Assembly (NCBI GenBank): GCA_916613615.1
Contig: OU744732.1
Span: 33,875,950 to 33,939,949 of the forward strand
Source: Steromphala cineraria
Taxonomy: Eukaryota; Mollusca; Gastropoda; Trochida; Trochidae
Reading direction: 5' to 3'
Length of the DNA stretch: 64,000 nt
Shown here: piece after piece, positions 1-11,699 of the stretch
How positions within the stretch are numbered: the first letter of the stretch is position 1
Layout of the letters: each line of letters opens with the position of its first letter
Position numbers and translations under genes: made by a program
The notes under the pieces: model-generated
The model's input: only the letters and a program-made list of their open reading frames with translations
Database searches by the model: none
Told to the model about the DNA's origin: nothing

Positions 1-489
1 TTCAATTATATACATTACAAAATACTGCTCTATTATGTAACTTAGGTACACTGTAAATGTCTATTCAACGCCATGAGAATTAGAAATATGAAACTTATCA
101 GTTATGGATTGATATGTACATTATCCTTTCATTACATGTTTGTGAATATTTGTAAAACTGTTTACCACCAAACCCTTCCGGTTATATTATACTATTTTGT
201 CATAACCCAAAGAAATGTCATAAAATGTAATAAAAAAATGAATTGAATTGATTACAACCATATACACATATCACATGTGTACTGTGATTGGAAAAGGATA
301 CAGATTTTAGTAATGACAGATCTTTTGTTTTTGTTTTGATTGATGCATTTGTAGAAATCCTTTGGTCGTATATTTACCAAGAAATTGTTGTATACATATA
401 TATCTATTATCACATTCTCTAATATCCAAGGGTTTTCCCCATCAAACTAAAACTGTTGGTGTTTAAAACAAGCTTTAAATATATATTTT
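1..489. other. AT-rich stretch, no feature seen
   Basis: This is AT-rich sequence with no long open frame, RNA gene or repeat that I could recognise. Confidence 0.4.
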
Positions 490-1330
490 ATCAATAATAA
501 TAACAGTAAGATAAATGTTCATCAAACTTTTTATTCAAACACGTATCAAAGATATTCCATCAAAGTCGGTATTTCATGAAAAAAAATAAAGCATTCAATT
601 AAAATTTTCCCTTTTAATTAAAGTCAATATTTCATCAAAGTATTCATTCCATGAAAGACATGTTTTCATCAGTCATTTATTCATCAATGTTGGTCGCTAA
701 AACAAACTCTAATCCAAATATACATTTCCGATGAACTCAATATTTCATAAACCACTTATCAATTTTTGTTATCCAAGTCAATATTTTATAAACCACTTAT
801 CAATTTTTTTTATCAAAGTCAATATTTCATAAACATATCCAATTATTTTGTCATCGAAATCAATATTTCATATACTTATTTCATCAATCATCAATTTTAT
901 CAAAATCAAAACGTAAAGATCTTAAACAAGCTGTCAAATTTATTTTTCATTGCAATTAACTTTTCAAAAGGTTTTTTTTTCTTCAAAGTCCTTTTTTCAC
1001 AAAACTCAATACTTCAAGTACAAGTAAATGGATTCTATCAAAGTCATCTTTTCATCAAAATTAACATTTCAAAATGTAAAGTTTTCTTCAATGTCATTTT
1101 TTAACATCAAACTCAATGTTTTATCAAACACTAAACAAAAAAATCATTAAAAAGTCAATGGTTCGTCAAACAAGTAAAAGAAGTCAATTAAAGTCATCAA
1201 AATTAATATTTTATAAGGTATTTTCTTTTCAAAATCATTTTGTTATGCAAAGTAATTTTTTCATCTAATTTTGTCTCAAAGTTCATATTTTAAAACGTTA
1301 TATTTGTTTTCAAAATCAAAATTGATCCAG
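490..1330. repeat. Degenerate tandem repeat, TCAAAGTCAATATTTCAT-like
   Basis: Variants of TCATCAAAGTCAATATTTCA recur irregularly across the block at about 25-60 bp spacing, with frequent insertions of T and A runs. The copies are too diverged for a fixed period. The short open frame at 766-1104 is a translation of this repeat and has no protein-like composition. Confidence 0.6.
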
Positions 1331-1379
1331 GTATCCCATCTTAAGATGGTATATCCCAACTTGGAATAGATCTTTATCC

Positions 1380-2276
1380 ACAGTCTCTGCATCAACAAAC
1401 AATGTCTCATTTACAAAAACCTCTCTCCAATCAACATGTAATTTAAAAATCCTCTCTTCCTATCGACATGTCGTTTACTAACCATCTATCCCTGTCAACA
1501 TGTCGTTTACGAGCCCTCTCTCCCTATCCACATGTCGTTTACTAACCCTTTCTTCCTATCAACATGTCGTTTACTAACCCTCTCTCCAATCAACATGTAA
1601 TTTACTAACCCTCTCTCTCCACCAACAAACAATGTCTCATTTACAAACACCTCTCTCCGATCAACATGTCATTTACTAACCCTCTCTTCCTATCAACATG
1701 TCGTTTACTAACCATCTATCCCTGTCAACATGTCGTTTACGAGCCCTCTCTCCTTATTCACATGTCGTTTACTAACCCTCTCTCCCTATCAACATGTCGT
1801 TTACAAACACCTCTCTACGATCAACATGTCGTTTACTTATCCTCTCTCCCTATCAACATGTCGTTTACTAATCCTTTCACACTATCAACATGTCGTTTAA
1901 TAACCCTCTCTCCCTATCAACATGTCGTTTACTAATCCTTTCACACTATCAACATGTTGTTTAATAACCCTCTCACCCTTTTAACATGTCGTTTACTTAT
2001 GCTCTCTCTTTATCAAGATGTCGTTTACTAACCCTCTCTTTCTATTAACATGTCGTTTACTTACCTTTTTCTCCTTATCAACATATCGTTTATTAACCCA
2101 TACTCCATTATCTATATGCCTTTTTCTAACCATCTCTTCCTATCTAAATATCGTTAACTCACCCTCTACTCCTATCTACATGTTGTTTACTCACCCTCTC
2201 TCCCTTCGAACAGATGGTTTATCAAACCCTCTTTCCCTATCAACATATCATTTACCAAACCCTCTCTATCTCCATT
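1380..2276. repeat. 32-bp minisatellite (AACATGTCGTTTACTAACCC)
   Basis: Copies of a unit built on TATCAACATGTCGTTTACTA plus a CCCTCTCTCC tract follow one another at about 32 bp spacing (for example near 1464, 1496 and 1528). There are roughly 28 copies, which become more divergent after about 2080. Open frames at 1666-1935 and 2018-2278 are translations of the repeat and are not genes. Confidence 0.85.
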
Positions 2277-3440
2277 AAAGAGACACTCCGTGAGTTATCA
2301 AACCTTAATAAAATTATCAAAAAATCAACAAATGCATGATTATCATTTATATTACAGCCAAAAATCTGAAAGCGAATTGACTTGTCTAAAAATAGATCGA
2401 GTCGAGGATGTTCATAGCTCAATGCATTATGGGATTGTACTGAGTTTATACGAACGCTCAAATACCGAGAACAGTCAATGGGACTTTCGAGTGTCACAGG
2501 AATCGGGGACAGAAAACGAATGGACATCACAACGAGATTATTAATTTGTTTTAAGTTATTACATTGATGTGTTGATTTAACCAATTATCGATATTACCAT
2601 GTCATCGTGGCAAAGTTAAACCCATTTAGGTGTCAATGCTTTTTTTTGTTAGAACACTTGACAAATGAATATATAGGTCTACGAGTTTGCTCAACACGTC
2701 AAAGTCATGGCGTGCATCAATAAGCTCAACGTATCTATTCGAAACATAAGAACTTTAATGAACTAAAAAACACTTTGTCCTTCTATATAATAAGTAGTCT
2801 AATCGATATAAAGGCAATCTAATACCATACTTAATATTCACTTAGACGTCGGTGTTTTGTTGAAATGCTAATATACGTGTGTATGATTTATATTATTCAA
2901 ATTTCGGTATTTGCTAGTTTTTGTCATCCAAAAAAATATTTGTTAATATGCTTTCTCTTGTCGTTTAGTCGTTTACCCACAGATTAAAGGTTCGAATATC
3001 AAGGAGGTTTTGATCTCATACCAAAACACTGTACAACACCCAAGTAACATGTCTACATTGTGGTTAAGTATAACAAACTTATTATAATTGTAGATTGCTA
3101 AAACAATAACAAGAAATTTTATTGATCTGATTTAACATCCTGAGTTTATCAAGCTAATAATATTTCTTTCTTTATGGAATGTCCTTTTTTTATAACTGTT
3201 AACGTTTCGTCTTTGTACCGATTAATAAGAAATGTCGACTTTCTCGATGGTTGCTGTTCGATTGTATGACAAATTATTGGAAATTTCCCACTTTGTTTTT
3301 AAATTATTTGATAATACCAACAAATTTGGCTTTTTAGAGGTCTAAACATTTTTGAACGTATGGCATGTCACTTGGAAAAATTGGTTCGATAAATAACCCG
3401 TTTGGTTTCTACTTTAATTTGTAAATGGCAAGGGGTAAGC
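2277..3440. other. Unassigned intergenic stretch
   Basis: Two overlapping short open frames lie on opposite strands (2290-2544 plus, 84 residues; 2252-2584 minus, 110 residues). Neither resembles a family I know and neither has recognisable splice sites in a coding context. The rest is AT-rich with no recognised repeat. Confidence 0.35.
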
Positions 3441-3504
3441 TCTAGATAATGTTTTTATACTTATTGCCTGCTGTACGATTCACTATCCGGAATAAACCAA
3501 TCAC

Positions 3505-3800
3505 CAAATATCACTTACCCTCTCTCCTCATATCAACATATTGTAAACTAACCTCTGTATTAGTCAACATAACGTTTACAAAACCGTCTCTCATTTCATT
3601 TCATTTCTATTCCTCTTTCCCCATTAACATATTATTTACTAAACCCTCTCTCTTCATCAACATATCGTTGAATAAAAACTATCTCCAAATTTTTTTATTT
3701 TTACTTACCCATTCTCCCTTCAACATATTTACATTACCCGCTTTCCCACTAACATTACATATATCACTAACCCGCTCTTCATATCATCATCACAAAACGA
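3505..3800. repeat. Outlying degenerate block of the 32-bp minisatellite
   Basis: Phrases such as ATCAACATATTGTAAACTAACC, CCCATTAACATATTATTTAC and CATCAACATATCGTTGAATA echo the 32-bp unit found at 1380-2276, but with much higher divergence. This looks like an old detached part of the same array. Confidence 0.5.
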
Positions 3801-3859
3801 ACAATAACGCCCTGTCATTTAATACTTTTTATCAACTTTCTCTTGGACATTTAATGTGA

Positions 3860-4558
3860 AATCCATCATCATTGAAATTAATCTTACGTATGTAAAAGAT
3901 AATATTTAGTCGATCATGTTATGTAATTAGTATTCATTTAAATTAAATGAAATGATGTATTTGGGTCATACTTATATACTTAGCTGTTCAAGTTAAATTT
4001 GTCATTTTGGAATATTCATGAGAGATGTTTTGAAGGATCATCTTCCAAAAATTGTCTTTGGAAATGTATGAAAGCCAGATAAAATCACAGAATATCTCTT
4101 TGATTTTTGTTTGGGTTACTTTTGGATTTGGAGAAAATAGACTCTATGAAAATGATCCTATAAGTTTATATTGTACTGACCATACCAACCTGTGTACATA
4201 CTGATATAGACTTAAATAAATAAAAACGATGGTAATAAGGTATTTAAAATACCATTCACATGACCTTGCTTCTTCCAATCGGCATTCTGATTTTGTATGA
4301 AAAAAATCCACAGTTATTTTATCAAACCTCCACTCCACTAGGGTCCATTGTATAACAGTTATTATATATACAAACAGAAAAAAGTGGTAATCCATTTCTG
4401 AGATCATGCATGAATACGTTAAAACATTCTACTTCTATTTATCATTTTTGTATTTCCTTCTATTTCATCTACTGAATTTGTACCTGTGTATTCATCTGCA
4501 AATATTTGTAATTTTTATTAGCCTTAATATTTCATTGTTTTCAATTCATTAAAATATA
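3860..4558. other. AT-rich stretch, no feature seen
   Basis: No gene or repeat was recognised. A minus-strand frame at 4144-4407 (87 residues) has no recognised family, conserved motif or exon context and is probably spurious. Confidence 0.35.
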
Positions 4559-4559
4559 T

Positions 4560-4968
4560 AGAGCCATTGGCTTTGTATCTCATCAGGCTTCATATTTAAC
4601 TTTGCTGTAGGGAGCGGCCAATGTGGTTGACGAACTGTACCCTTTTGTGTGACCACAGGGTCACCAATTCAAAAATTAAGAATATAGGCGATGTGATATC
4701 AGATTCGGTTATCAATTCAGAAATGGAAATTGCTAAAAAAATTCAATTGATTATTTAGAGAATAGAATCCAAAGTTTCACAAAGTACTTTTTGGAGGCCA
4801 TAGGGTCACCAAAACTGTAAATCATAATCCTCACTAGTAGTAGTAGTAGTCTGTACACAAGATTTCAGCTTTCTCGGTCTTATGCTTCTGGAGAGGAAGA
4901 TGACAATAGCCGGACACCATGTCATGCCATCAGCTTATCGGGCCTTACAGGCCTGATGAGCTAAAAAG
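4560..4968 (+). mobile_element. Pearl-like non-autonomous element, copy a
   Basis: The copy starts with GAGCCATTGGCTTTGTATCT and ends with GGCCTGATGAGCTAAAAA. These ends are the inverted terminal signature (TAGCTCATCAGGC-like) shared by about nine copies in this window. The interior carries the family's 'GGTCACCAA ... AATCCTCACTAG ... TTTCAGCTTTCT ... TTCTGGAGA' unit. The architecture of terminal motif plus internal units of about 155 bp resembles the bivalve 'pearl' elements I know of; the family name is an inference. Confidence 0.7.
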
Positions 4969-4969
4969 G

Positions 4970-7260
4970 TCTGGTATCCATTTTTGGACAGCATCTTGAA
5001 AAGTTAATGTTCTTGAAATGAGTCGTTCGTAAGAGCAGGCCGTAGCTGAAATTTATCATATATAATATCAGATTATTCAGGTTATAAAATTCAAGCGATT
5101 TGCTCCCTTCTGATTTGATCTAACAAGGTCATTTGACCGGTATACTTTTCAATGAACCCTAAAATGGATGTTATGCAAAATAAACCATCACATTATGAAG
5201 GTTATACAAATCGTGCCTTCTAATTGGAAGAAATAAGGCTTTGTTAAAATAGAAACTATTTAGAAAATGAAGCATTGCACATTTATGAAACCACAATAAC
5301 ACACCGCTTAAGTAAAACTTTTGTGTAACTGGCTGCGCAAGCTTCGCCAGTTTTTCAAGTTTAACTTACAAGTTTTTAAACAGGTTATAACTACTCCAGT
5401 ATACTACTGTGGACATACACACTATGAGATTTATTTCTTGATTAACCGGCAATTCTGAAACTATAAAGTGATAACTATTAACATGTTCATTGCTATTTAA
5501 TATAGATGTTTCTCATGGAGAATGTTTTCCTAATTAGAAGACTGTTTTAACATGCAATTTTTCAGCATTGAATTAACAACCCTGAAACCGCACTCTGTGT
5601 GTTGCGTTATACACTTGGATGCTGAATGAATATATGTTTGTTCAATATATAATAATTCAACTATCGTCAATACTAAAATTAGGAATCGTTAAATATTCAG
5701 GGGAACCAGAGAACATCGACTTGGTTTCTAGCAGTCTTCTATGTTTATGAAAGATTTCAGTAACAGAAAATAAGGTTGGAAAGGGCCAACACAGCTATAT
5801 TCATATACACGAACAATAACAATAATTTTGAATACAACGGAAAGGGGACTCAGTTTGCTCAATCTCATTAAAATAAGATCAAAATGTTCTTTACTGCGTT
5901 ACGCAGATAATAGATCTCACAAAGCCTCGTTAGTTCAGCCGTCAGGGTAACCTTCGACCGTTTGATCTGAGGTAGATTTCGTCCACCATCAAATTGTATG
6001 TCTTTTAAGGCAATTTCTAGAGGTTCGAGCGTTTCAACAAAATGATCTTTCGATCTTCCAAAAAGTAAGGATAAGTGATTAATTTTTACTAGGTTTAATG
6101 CTTCTCTGAAGTTATAGTATAGATGTTTGTCAAAATGAGCGATATAACTGCACCATTTATATTTAAGGGATGATGATACGGGAAATTGTCTATATAATTG
6201 AGTTTCCTACTGGTGTAAATAACAGAAAAGGAAACGCAAAATCCGAGACATTCAGTTCACAAACTTTACGTTCTACATGAACAGTCCACAACTGGGAATT
6301 CAGACTAGCACAGTATAAAATCAATATATTCTTAGTCACTATATTACATATAACGGAAAACTAGTAAACCTTACATTTAAATATTTAAAAAACATCTACA
6401 AACATCAACATAACATTTCATTAGAAAGTAAGCGATATTTAGATAATTTTATATGAATAAATGAACCGTGTTTCTAAATTATAGGTATATGCTTTATCAG
6501 GTTCCATACAAACTGCAACTGTGTTGTAAATACATGTGATTACTTTTCTCCGTATAGATAGCTATCGTTTTATTAGTAAAGTATTTCACAAAAAGAAAAG
6601 ACAGATTATCAACCTCTAGGTTATCCAATGTAAGCTCCTTACGGGGTTTTCTTTATCTTAATTAAGAATATCTTGTGAGAATATTGAAGGATTTCTATTG
6701 TAAACCAGGCCATGTTAAACGCTTACGTTTTGCTGCGAAAAAAAAATAATAAATCTTCTTAGATATTGATATACACAGTTAACGTACATGTATTTATCAA
6801 GGGCCAATATTTTGTTAAAGTTATTTACACGTAAATCTAATTAAACAAAATCAATAAAAAGCATTCCAATCGTGCATGTAGTAGGTCATGTATATGCTTT
6901 TGTTCCTTGTTAAGAACTTATGTTATTCAGTAGGGAATGTGATATAAATCTCATCTCAAGCAGATTAATAAAAGGATAATCTCATCTTTAGAAATGTTTA
7001 ATTTAAACGTTCGCTCTAAAGGTATCGTATATATTCCTGGTTTTTATGTGTATATAAATTACATCGACAATTTGATATTACAAATAAAGGCAATTCATAA
7101 AAGACTTTTGTGTAGGTTATATGGTTTTGTTAAGATAATATCATTTGAGATAAGAGAGAAAGAAAGAATATGAATTCAAACTCCCATCGTTTGATATAAG
7201 CTTTCATCAGGGAAATGTTGACATCAATCGTTTTTCCTTTATTCATAATGACCGATTGGT
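4970..7260. other. Long stretch without recognised features
   Basis: I read this stretch on both strands and saw no protein-like open frame, convincing exon, tRNA or tandem array. The sequence is AT-rich throughout. Confidence 0.35.
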
Positions 7261-9060
7261 AATAATAAATAATAATAATAATTAATTTATAAAGCGCCTA
7301 ATTTCCAGGCGAGGCCTGCTCAACGGCGCTGAGAGAAGAAATCAGTGACAGATGAGGTAAAAGGTGAGAGTTATTGGCAGTCAGTGATTGAATAAGAAGG
7401 TTTTAAGATTTTGCTTGAATGATGATACAGATTCTGAAGACTTTATATGCGTGGGGAGAGAATTCCAAAGTCTAGGAGCTAGCACAGAGAAAGCGTTGTC
7501 AGAGAGTTTGGTCCTAGTAGATGGTACAGAGAGCAACGACTGGTTTGATGAACGGAGAGATCGTTGAGGCTGGTATACAGTGAGAAGTTCCTTCAGGTAG
7601 CGAGGAGATGAGTCAACATAAAGAGCAGAGAAAGTTAGTAGGAGTTGCTTGAATATAATTCTTTGTTGGACTGGAAGCCAATGGAGCTGTCGGATTACTG
7701 GGCTGATGTGGTCATATGGCTAAGTGAGAGAGAGCTTTATTCTGGATGCGTTGAAGGTGGGAGATGGCAGTAGAACTGGACAACAGAGAATTGCAGTAGT
7801 CTAGGCGGGAAGTAACAAAGGAGTTGATGAGAGTCTTAGTTGTATTTGAATCGATGTATTTCCGGATTCTTCCTATGGTGGAAAGATGGTAGTTGGCTGA
7901 ACGGGCGATGTTGAGAGACTGTTTCTTGCTTGATATGGACTGGTTGAAGATAACACCAAGGTTTTTAATTTGAGTAGATGGCTGTATGATGACTTTGTCG
8001 ACTGTAAGAGTGGTTGGGGGAAGTTTTGTTAACTGCTTCTTAGTCCCAATAATGATGAAATCGGTCTTGTCGCCGTTGAGCTTAAGCGAGTTTGACAACA
8101 TCCATTCGTGTATCTCTGTGATGCATTGTTCCAGCCTGACAATGGCTGATGAAACACTAGCTGGTTTTATAGAAAGATAGAGTTGCTGATCATCAGCATA
8201 TCCGTGAAACATCAACGAATGCTTCCTAACAATGCATCCCAGGGGCTGAATGTACATTGTAAAAAGGACTGGTCCTAACACGGATCCTTGGGGTACACCA
8301 TGTTTAAGTAGACGGCTTGAGGAGGTCTTACCATCGACATTGACGCACATGGATCTACCTTGCAGATAATTTCGAATCCAGGAGAGAGCAAGCTCATCAA
8401 CACCAAAGGTATGCTGTAAACGAGAGAGAAGAATGTCATGGTTGATAGAGTCAAAGGCTGCGGATAAGTCAAGCAGTACCAGTAAAACAACATCCTGTTT
8501 GTCAAGTGACATAAGGATATCGTTCTGAACACTGACCAGGGCAGTTTCTGTAGAGTGCTTCTTCTTGTAAGCTGATTGATAGATCTCAGCAAGGTCGTGC
8601 TCAATGATATGATTAGATAGTTGTGACAGGACAACCTTCTCGAGTATCTTAGAGACAAACGACAGGTTAGAAACAGGACGAAAGTTTTTAAAGTCTGTAG
8701 TATCGAGAGAAGGCTTTTTAAGAACTGGTGTGATGATGGCCTGTTTGTAAGTACCAGGGACAATTCCAGATTTCAGTGAAAGATTCATGATTTTACAAGT
8801 TGCTGGGATCACAGATTGCAGACAGTCTTTGAAGAGCCATGTTGGAATTGGGTCAAGAGTACAGGATTTTGGTGCCGCCGATTCGAACAATTGACGTAAC
8901 TCATTTTCAGTCACAGGATTGAATGTTGCAAGTTTGTGTCCCTCGAATTCCTGATCATGCTGCAAAGGATGATATTGGTCAGAACGCTGGGAGTCAACAC
9001 CCTGAACAATTTTTTCAACTTTGTTGATGAAGAAGTCACAGAGTGCTTCAGCATGTTAAG
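7261..9060 (-). mobile_element. 5'-truncated CR1/L2-like LINE
   Basis: A non-LTR retrotransposon remnant on the minus strand. Its 5' part is cut inside the region before the reverse transcriptase (around 9060). It continues through the RT domain and the typical C-terminal region: after a small disruption near 7720, the frames read 'HISPVIRQLHWLPVQQRI' and then 'FSVLAPRLWNSLP'. It ends at about 7261 in an (ATT)n tail preceded by the GGCGCTTTATAAATT 3' end. A solo 3' end of the same kind lies at 33139-33220. CR1/L2/Rex-type elements typically end in short simple repeats, which fits. The element is not intact. Confidence 0.85.
7712..9057 (-). pseudogene. LINE reverse transcriptase fragment (CR1/L2-like ORF2)
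   Basis: The open frame covers most of a non-LTR reverse transcriptase. No ATG is needed or seen at its start, and the frame is open upstream to about 9057 (FFINKVEKIVQGVDSQ). Counting from 8965, the visible RT blocks are FRPVSNLSFVSKILEK (95-110), the first catalytic aspartate in LLDLSAAFD (D166), GVPQGSVLGP (223-232), the catalytic YADD box (256-259) and LKLNGDKTDF (295-304). These sites would bind the metal ions used for target-primed reverse transcription. The reading frame breaks near 7720, just after LQRIQNKA, where the conserved stretch that should follow is partly deleted and a stop appears; homologous protein resumes in another frame. No endonuclease domain remains. It is an inactive, 5'-truncated copy, probably of the CR1/L2 group. 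Exact clade assignment would need a phylogeny. Confidence 0.88.
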
Positions 9061-9087
9061 ATCAGCATCTCTTCAAATCAACCCGAC

Positions 9088-9275
9088 AAAGCGAAAGAAC
9101 GATAGAGCGATTAAGCGATATTGCTGCGCGACAAAGCGATATGAAAATATCGCTTTGTCGTTCGTCCGTATCGCTTTGTCGTTCAACCATATCGCTTTGT
9201 CGTTCGGCCATATCGCTTCGTCGTTAACCAATATCGCTTTATCGCGTTTATATCAAAGGGCGAAAGAGCGATGGC
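9088..9275. repeat. Short array of the ATATCGCTTTGTCGTTC motif
   Basis: ATATCGCTTTGTCGTTC occurs about five times at roughly 21-bp spacing in one orientation (about 9145-9245). Its reverse complement, GACAAAGCGATAT, occurs just before in the opposite orientation (9090-9143). The whole block is therefore partly self-complementary. It abuts the 5' truncation point of the LINE at about 9060. Confidence 0.75.
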
Positions 9276-9321
9276 CCGTTTCGGCCATCATAGTTTTAGA
9301 ACAACTTAAATGGTACTCTCA

Positions 9322-9692
9322 CATCCATCATTCTGTCCCCACAGAGGCAGATCAAATCATGAAATGTTGATACAGCCTCTGTTCTATTACGCCGACTTTG
9401 TTGTCTAGGAAGATGCCGTATTTGAGGCAATCAAAGTTAGTTGTGCAATCAGCGACGCTGTTCTAAAATCATCATTTTGTCTACTGATTCATGGCTAAGG
9501 CATTGTGATATTAACCACCCTTTCCATGCGAGACGCGTTGTTATTTGATAAAATTATTCAAATGGATTGTGGTGCAAAAAAATTCCGCCAGGAGACACTG
9601 CCGGGACCCACGGATTTCGGCGTAATAGAACAGAGGCTGTACAAACATTTCATGATTTATCTGCCTTTGTGGGGAGAGAATGGTGTCTCCAT
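9322..9692. mobile_element. MITE-like inverted repeat, about 70-bp arms
   Basis: The left arm (about 9326-9397, CCCCACAGAGGCAGATC ... CAGCCTCTGTTCTATTACGC) is the inverse of the right arm (about 9619-9687, GCGTAATAGAACAGAGGCTG ... ATCTGCCTTTGTGGGGAGAG). The arms are separated by about 220 bp. Long terminal inverted repeats without coding capacity suggest a MITE. The open frame at 9505-9783 is contained mostly in this element and is not considered a gene. Confidence 0.7.
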
Positions 9693-10015
9693 TTGCTATA
9701 TTATGGTGGCGGACAAAGGTTTTATTTCGTTTGATTGGTCTTTTTCATTGAAAGAACAACCACCGTCTATAACGTATATTTAATATTGGTCACATTCCTA
9801 TTACCTTACGTCACTCTGATTTGAGAAGTAATTAATTTACCCAACAACAATAAGCAAGTTTTTGTATAGTACGAATGTCTTCTTTGTTTACAAATCGCCT
9901 TATTCAACAAGTACGTTTCGTATATCAAGACCAACTACAATACGTATAGATTTTTACGTATAGAACTAATACTCAGCATCAGTTAAAAATCAAATTACAT
10001 AAGCGTACTTTGTAA

Positions 10016-10500
10016 CATCCTCGATAATCCAGCGCTTTCGTTCCGATAAATCTACACTACAAGCCCTGGAAAACTTAACGGGGTTTTACCTCAAACCCAA
10101 TTACCTCCCTTTACGAACATGTTATACAGAAACGAAACGCAGACACCAAGTGCGTAAACAACTCAACCGTTCGCGACATCAAGTGAGTGAGTGAGTGAGT
10201 TGGGGTTTAACGTGTTGTCAGCAATTTTTCAGCTATTTAACACGTGGATGGTGCCATCCAAAATAGAGTAGACAGATCAGAGAGAAACGGAACGAATATG
10301 ATGAGGGAAGCGACGGAAAGAAAGGTATAGTCAGAGGTAGAAAACGGGTTTTTAGAAGTGATCCAATTGTTTGTTAAAAAACAAGCGTTTAGCTGAGTCA
10401 TTGCAAAGGGAGGTAATTTGGTTTGAGGTAAAACCCGTTAAGTTTTCCAGGGCTTGTAGTGTAGATTTATCGGAACGAAAGCGCTGGATTATCGAGGATG
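10016..10500. mobile_element. Mutator-like MITE with 9-bp target duplication
   Basis: The terminal inverted repeats are about 105 bp long (CATCCTCGATAATCCAGCGC at the left end, its inverse at the right end). They are flanked by an exact 9-bp direct repeat, ACTTTGTAA, at 10007-10015 and 10501-10509. Long TIRs with 9-bp duplications are the hallmark of Mutator-like elements. The centre contains GTGAGTGAGTGAGTTGGGG followed by a TTTAACGTGTTGTCAGCAA phrase, a dispersed motif common in molluscan DNA. There is no coding capacity, so it is non-autonomous. Confidence 0.85.
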
Positions 10501-10736
10501 ACTTTGTAAATGAACAAAAATAACGTTTTTGTCACAATTTTCTCTATAACGGTTTTTTATCATTAAATGTTGGAGTGTTTGAAACCCAATCTCTTAATAT
10601 CATGATAATTGCAATAGAAAATACCGTTGCAATATGGAAAATACAGTTGAAATGTTAATTGAATGAAAGGGCAACGTATTTTTTACATCGCAAAAATGAT
10701 TCGCTAAAAACACCTTGAACCCATCTTCCTCACAAA

Positions 10737-11205
10737 ACCATTGGCTCTGTAGCTCATCAGGCTCATACTTAATTTGGCTTTAGGATGATGCCATCGTGGT
10801 TCCCCCCTTTACCCCAGGGTAACGAAATGTAACATTTCGTTATAATCATGATTAACCTAGGAATTACATAAGGATTCTCTTCACAACATTTCATCAATTT
10901 CAGCCTTGTGGATCTGGAGAAGAATATGAAAAAAAGTATTTTAGTAGGGGCCAGTCACTGGGTTTCAAAGGTCACCAAATCTATAATTTTAATCCTCACT
11001 AGACACAGTTTCTGTTCACAAGATTTCAGATTTCTACGCCTTTTGGTTCTGGAGAAGAAGATGAAAATATGTGTTAAGCGTGGCCCCTTTGGGCCTTATT
11101 ACCGATCACACGGTCACCAAATCTATAAATCATAATCATCATCGCCAAAGAGTCTGAACCCAACAGTTCGGCTTTCTACCCCTTTTGTTCTAATAAAGAA
11201 AATAC
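10737..11205 (+). mobile_element. Pearl-like element, copy b (3' truncated)
   Basis: It begins with CCATTGGCTCTGTAGCTCAT and carries diverged internal units (GGATCTGGAGAAGAA, CACTAGACACAG, GGTCACCAAATCTATAA). The terminal 'GGCCTGATGAGCTA' end is missing, so this copy is truncated. The open frame at 10908-11135 is a translation of the element. Confidence 0.65.
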
Positions 11206-11334
11206 ATTTGACTGTCCCGGTTATGAGGGGTGTTAGAGTTTTATTGTTTTTTTTTGATATAGTGTCTACTCAAATGCTCCAAGAACGACAAAAATAAAAC
11301 CTTTTAAATTTGAAAATAAACTTTTGTATGGACG

Positions 11335-11420
11335 TCAGTCATGCATTGAACAGGCAACCTTCCCAATGATAAGTCAACGCTTTTATCCACTAGGCTATGT
11401 AGGGCACACCGATCTAGAAG
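11335..11420 (-). repeat. Possible decayed tRNA-derived SINE head
   Basis: On the minus strand, TAGCCTAGTGGATAAAAGCG resembles a tRNA A box and GGTTGCCTGTTCAATGC resembles a decayed B box, at tRNA-like spacing. No cloverleaf survives well enough to call a tRNA. This is a weak assignment. Confidence 0.3.
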
Positions 11421-11699
11421 GTTTGTTTGTCAGTATGAAGCCGGTGTCGTTCATTTGACGGTTGAAGCGGCGAGTGCACGTGGGGAAATATCTAGCACGT
11501 GCAATGCACCCCACGTGAGTCGTCTACTGCATCGCCGTCGGGAATGAATTGCAAAAGACGTTGTTGTTGGATTGTGGTTTAACGTCTTCCTCACCACACG
11601 GTGATGTCGCCGACGTGGGGTCTAAGCCTGAATTATTTCCAAAAAAGGGGGCATGAAATTTAGAATATGTCTTAGACACCCAAGTAAAATTAATAAAAG

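Noticed and set aside
1666..2278. Open frames with repeated MSFTNPLFLSTCRL-like peptides.
   Set aside because: They follow the 32-bp minisatellite exactly, so the peptide periodicity is a consequence of the DNA repeat.
2252..2584. Overlapping open frames on both strands (110 and 84 residues).
   Set aside because: No recognisable domain, repeat-flanked, and no exon structure. Could only be supported by transcripts.
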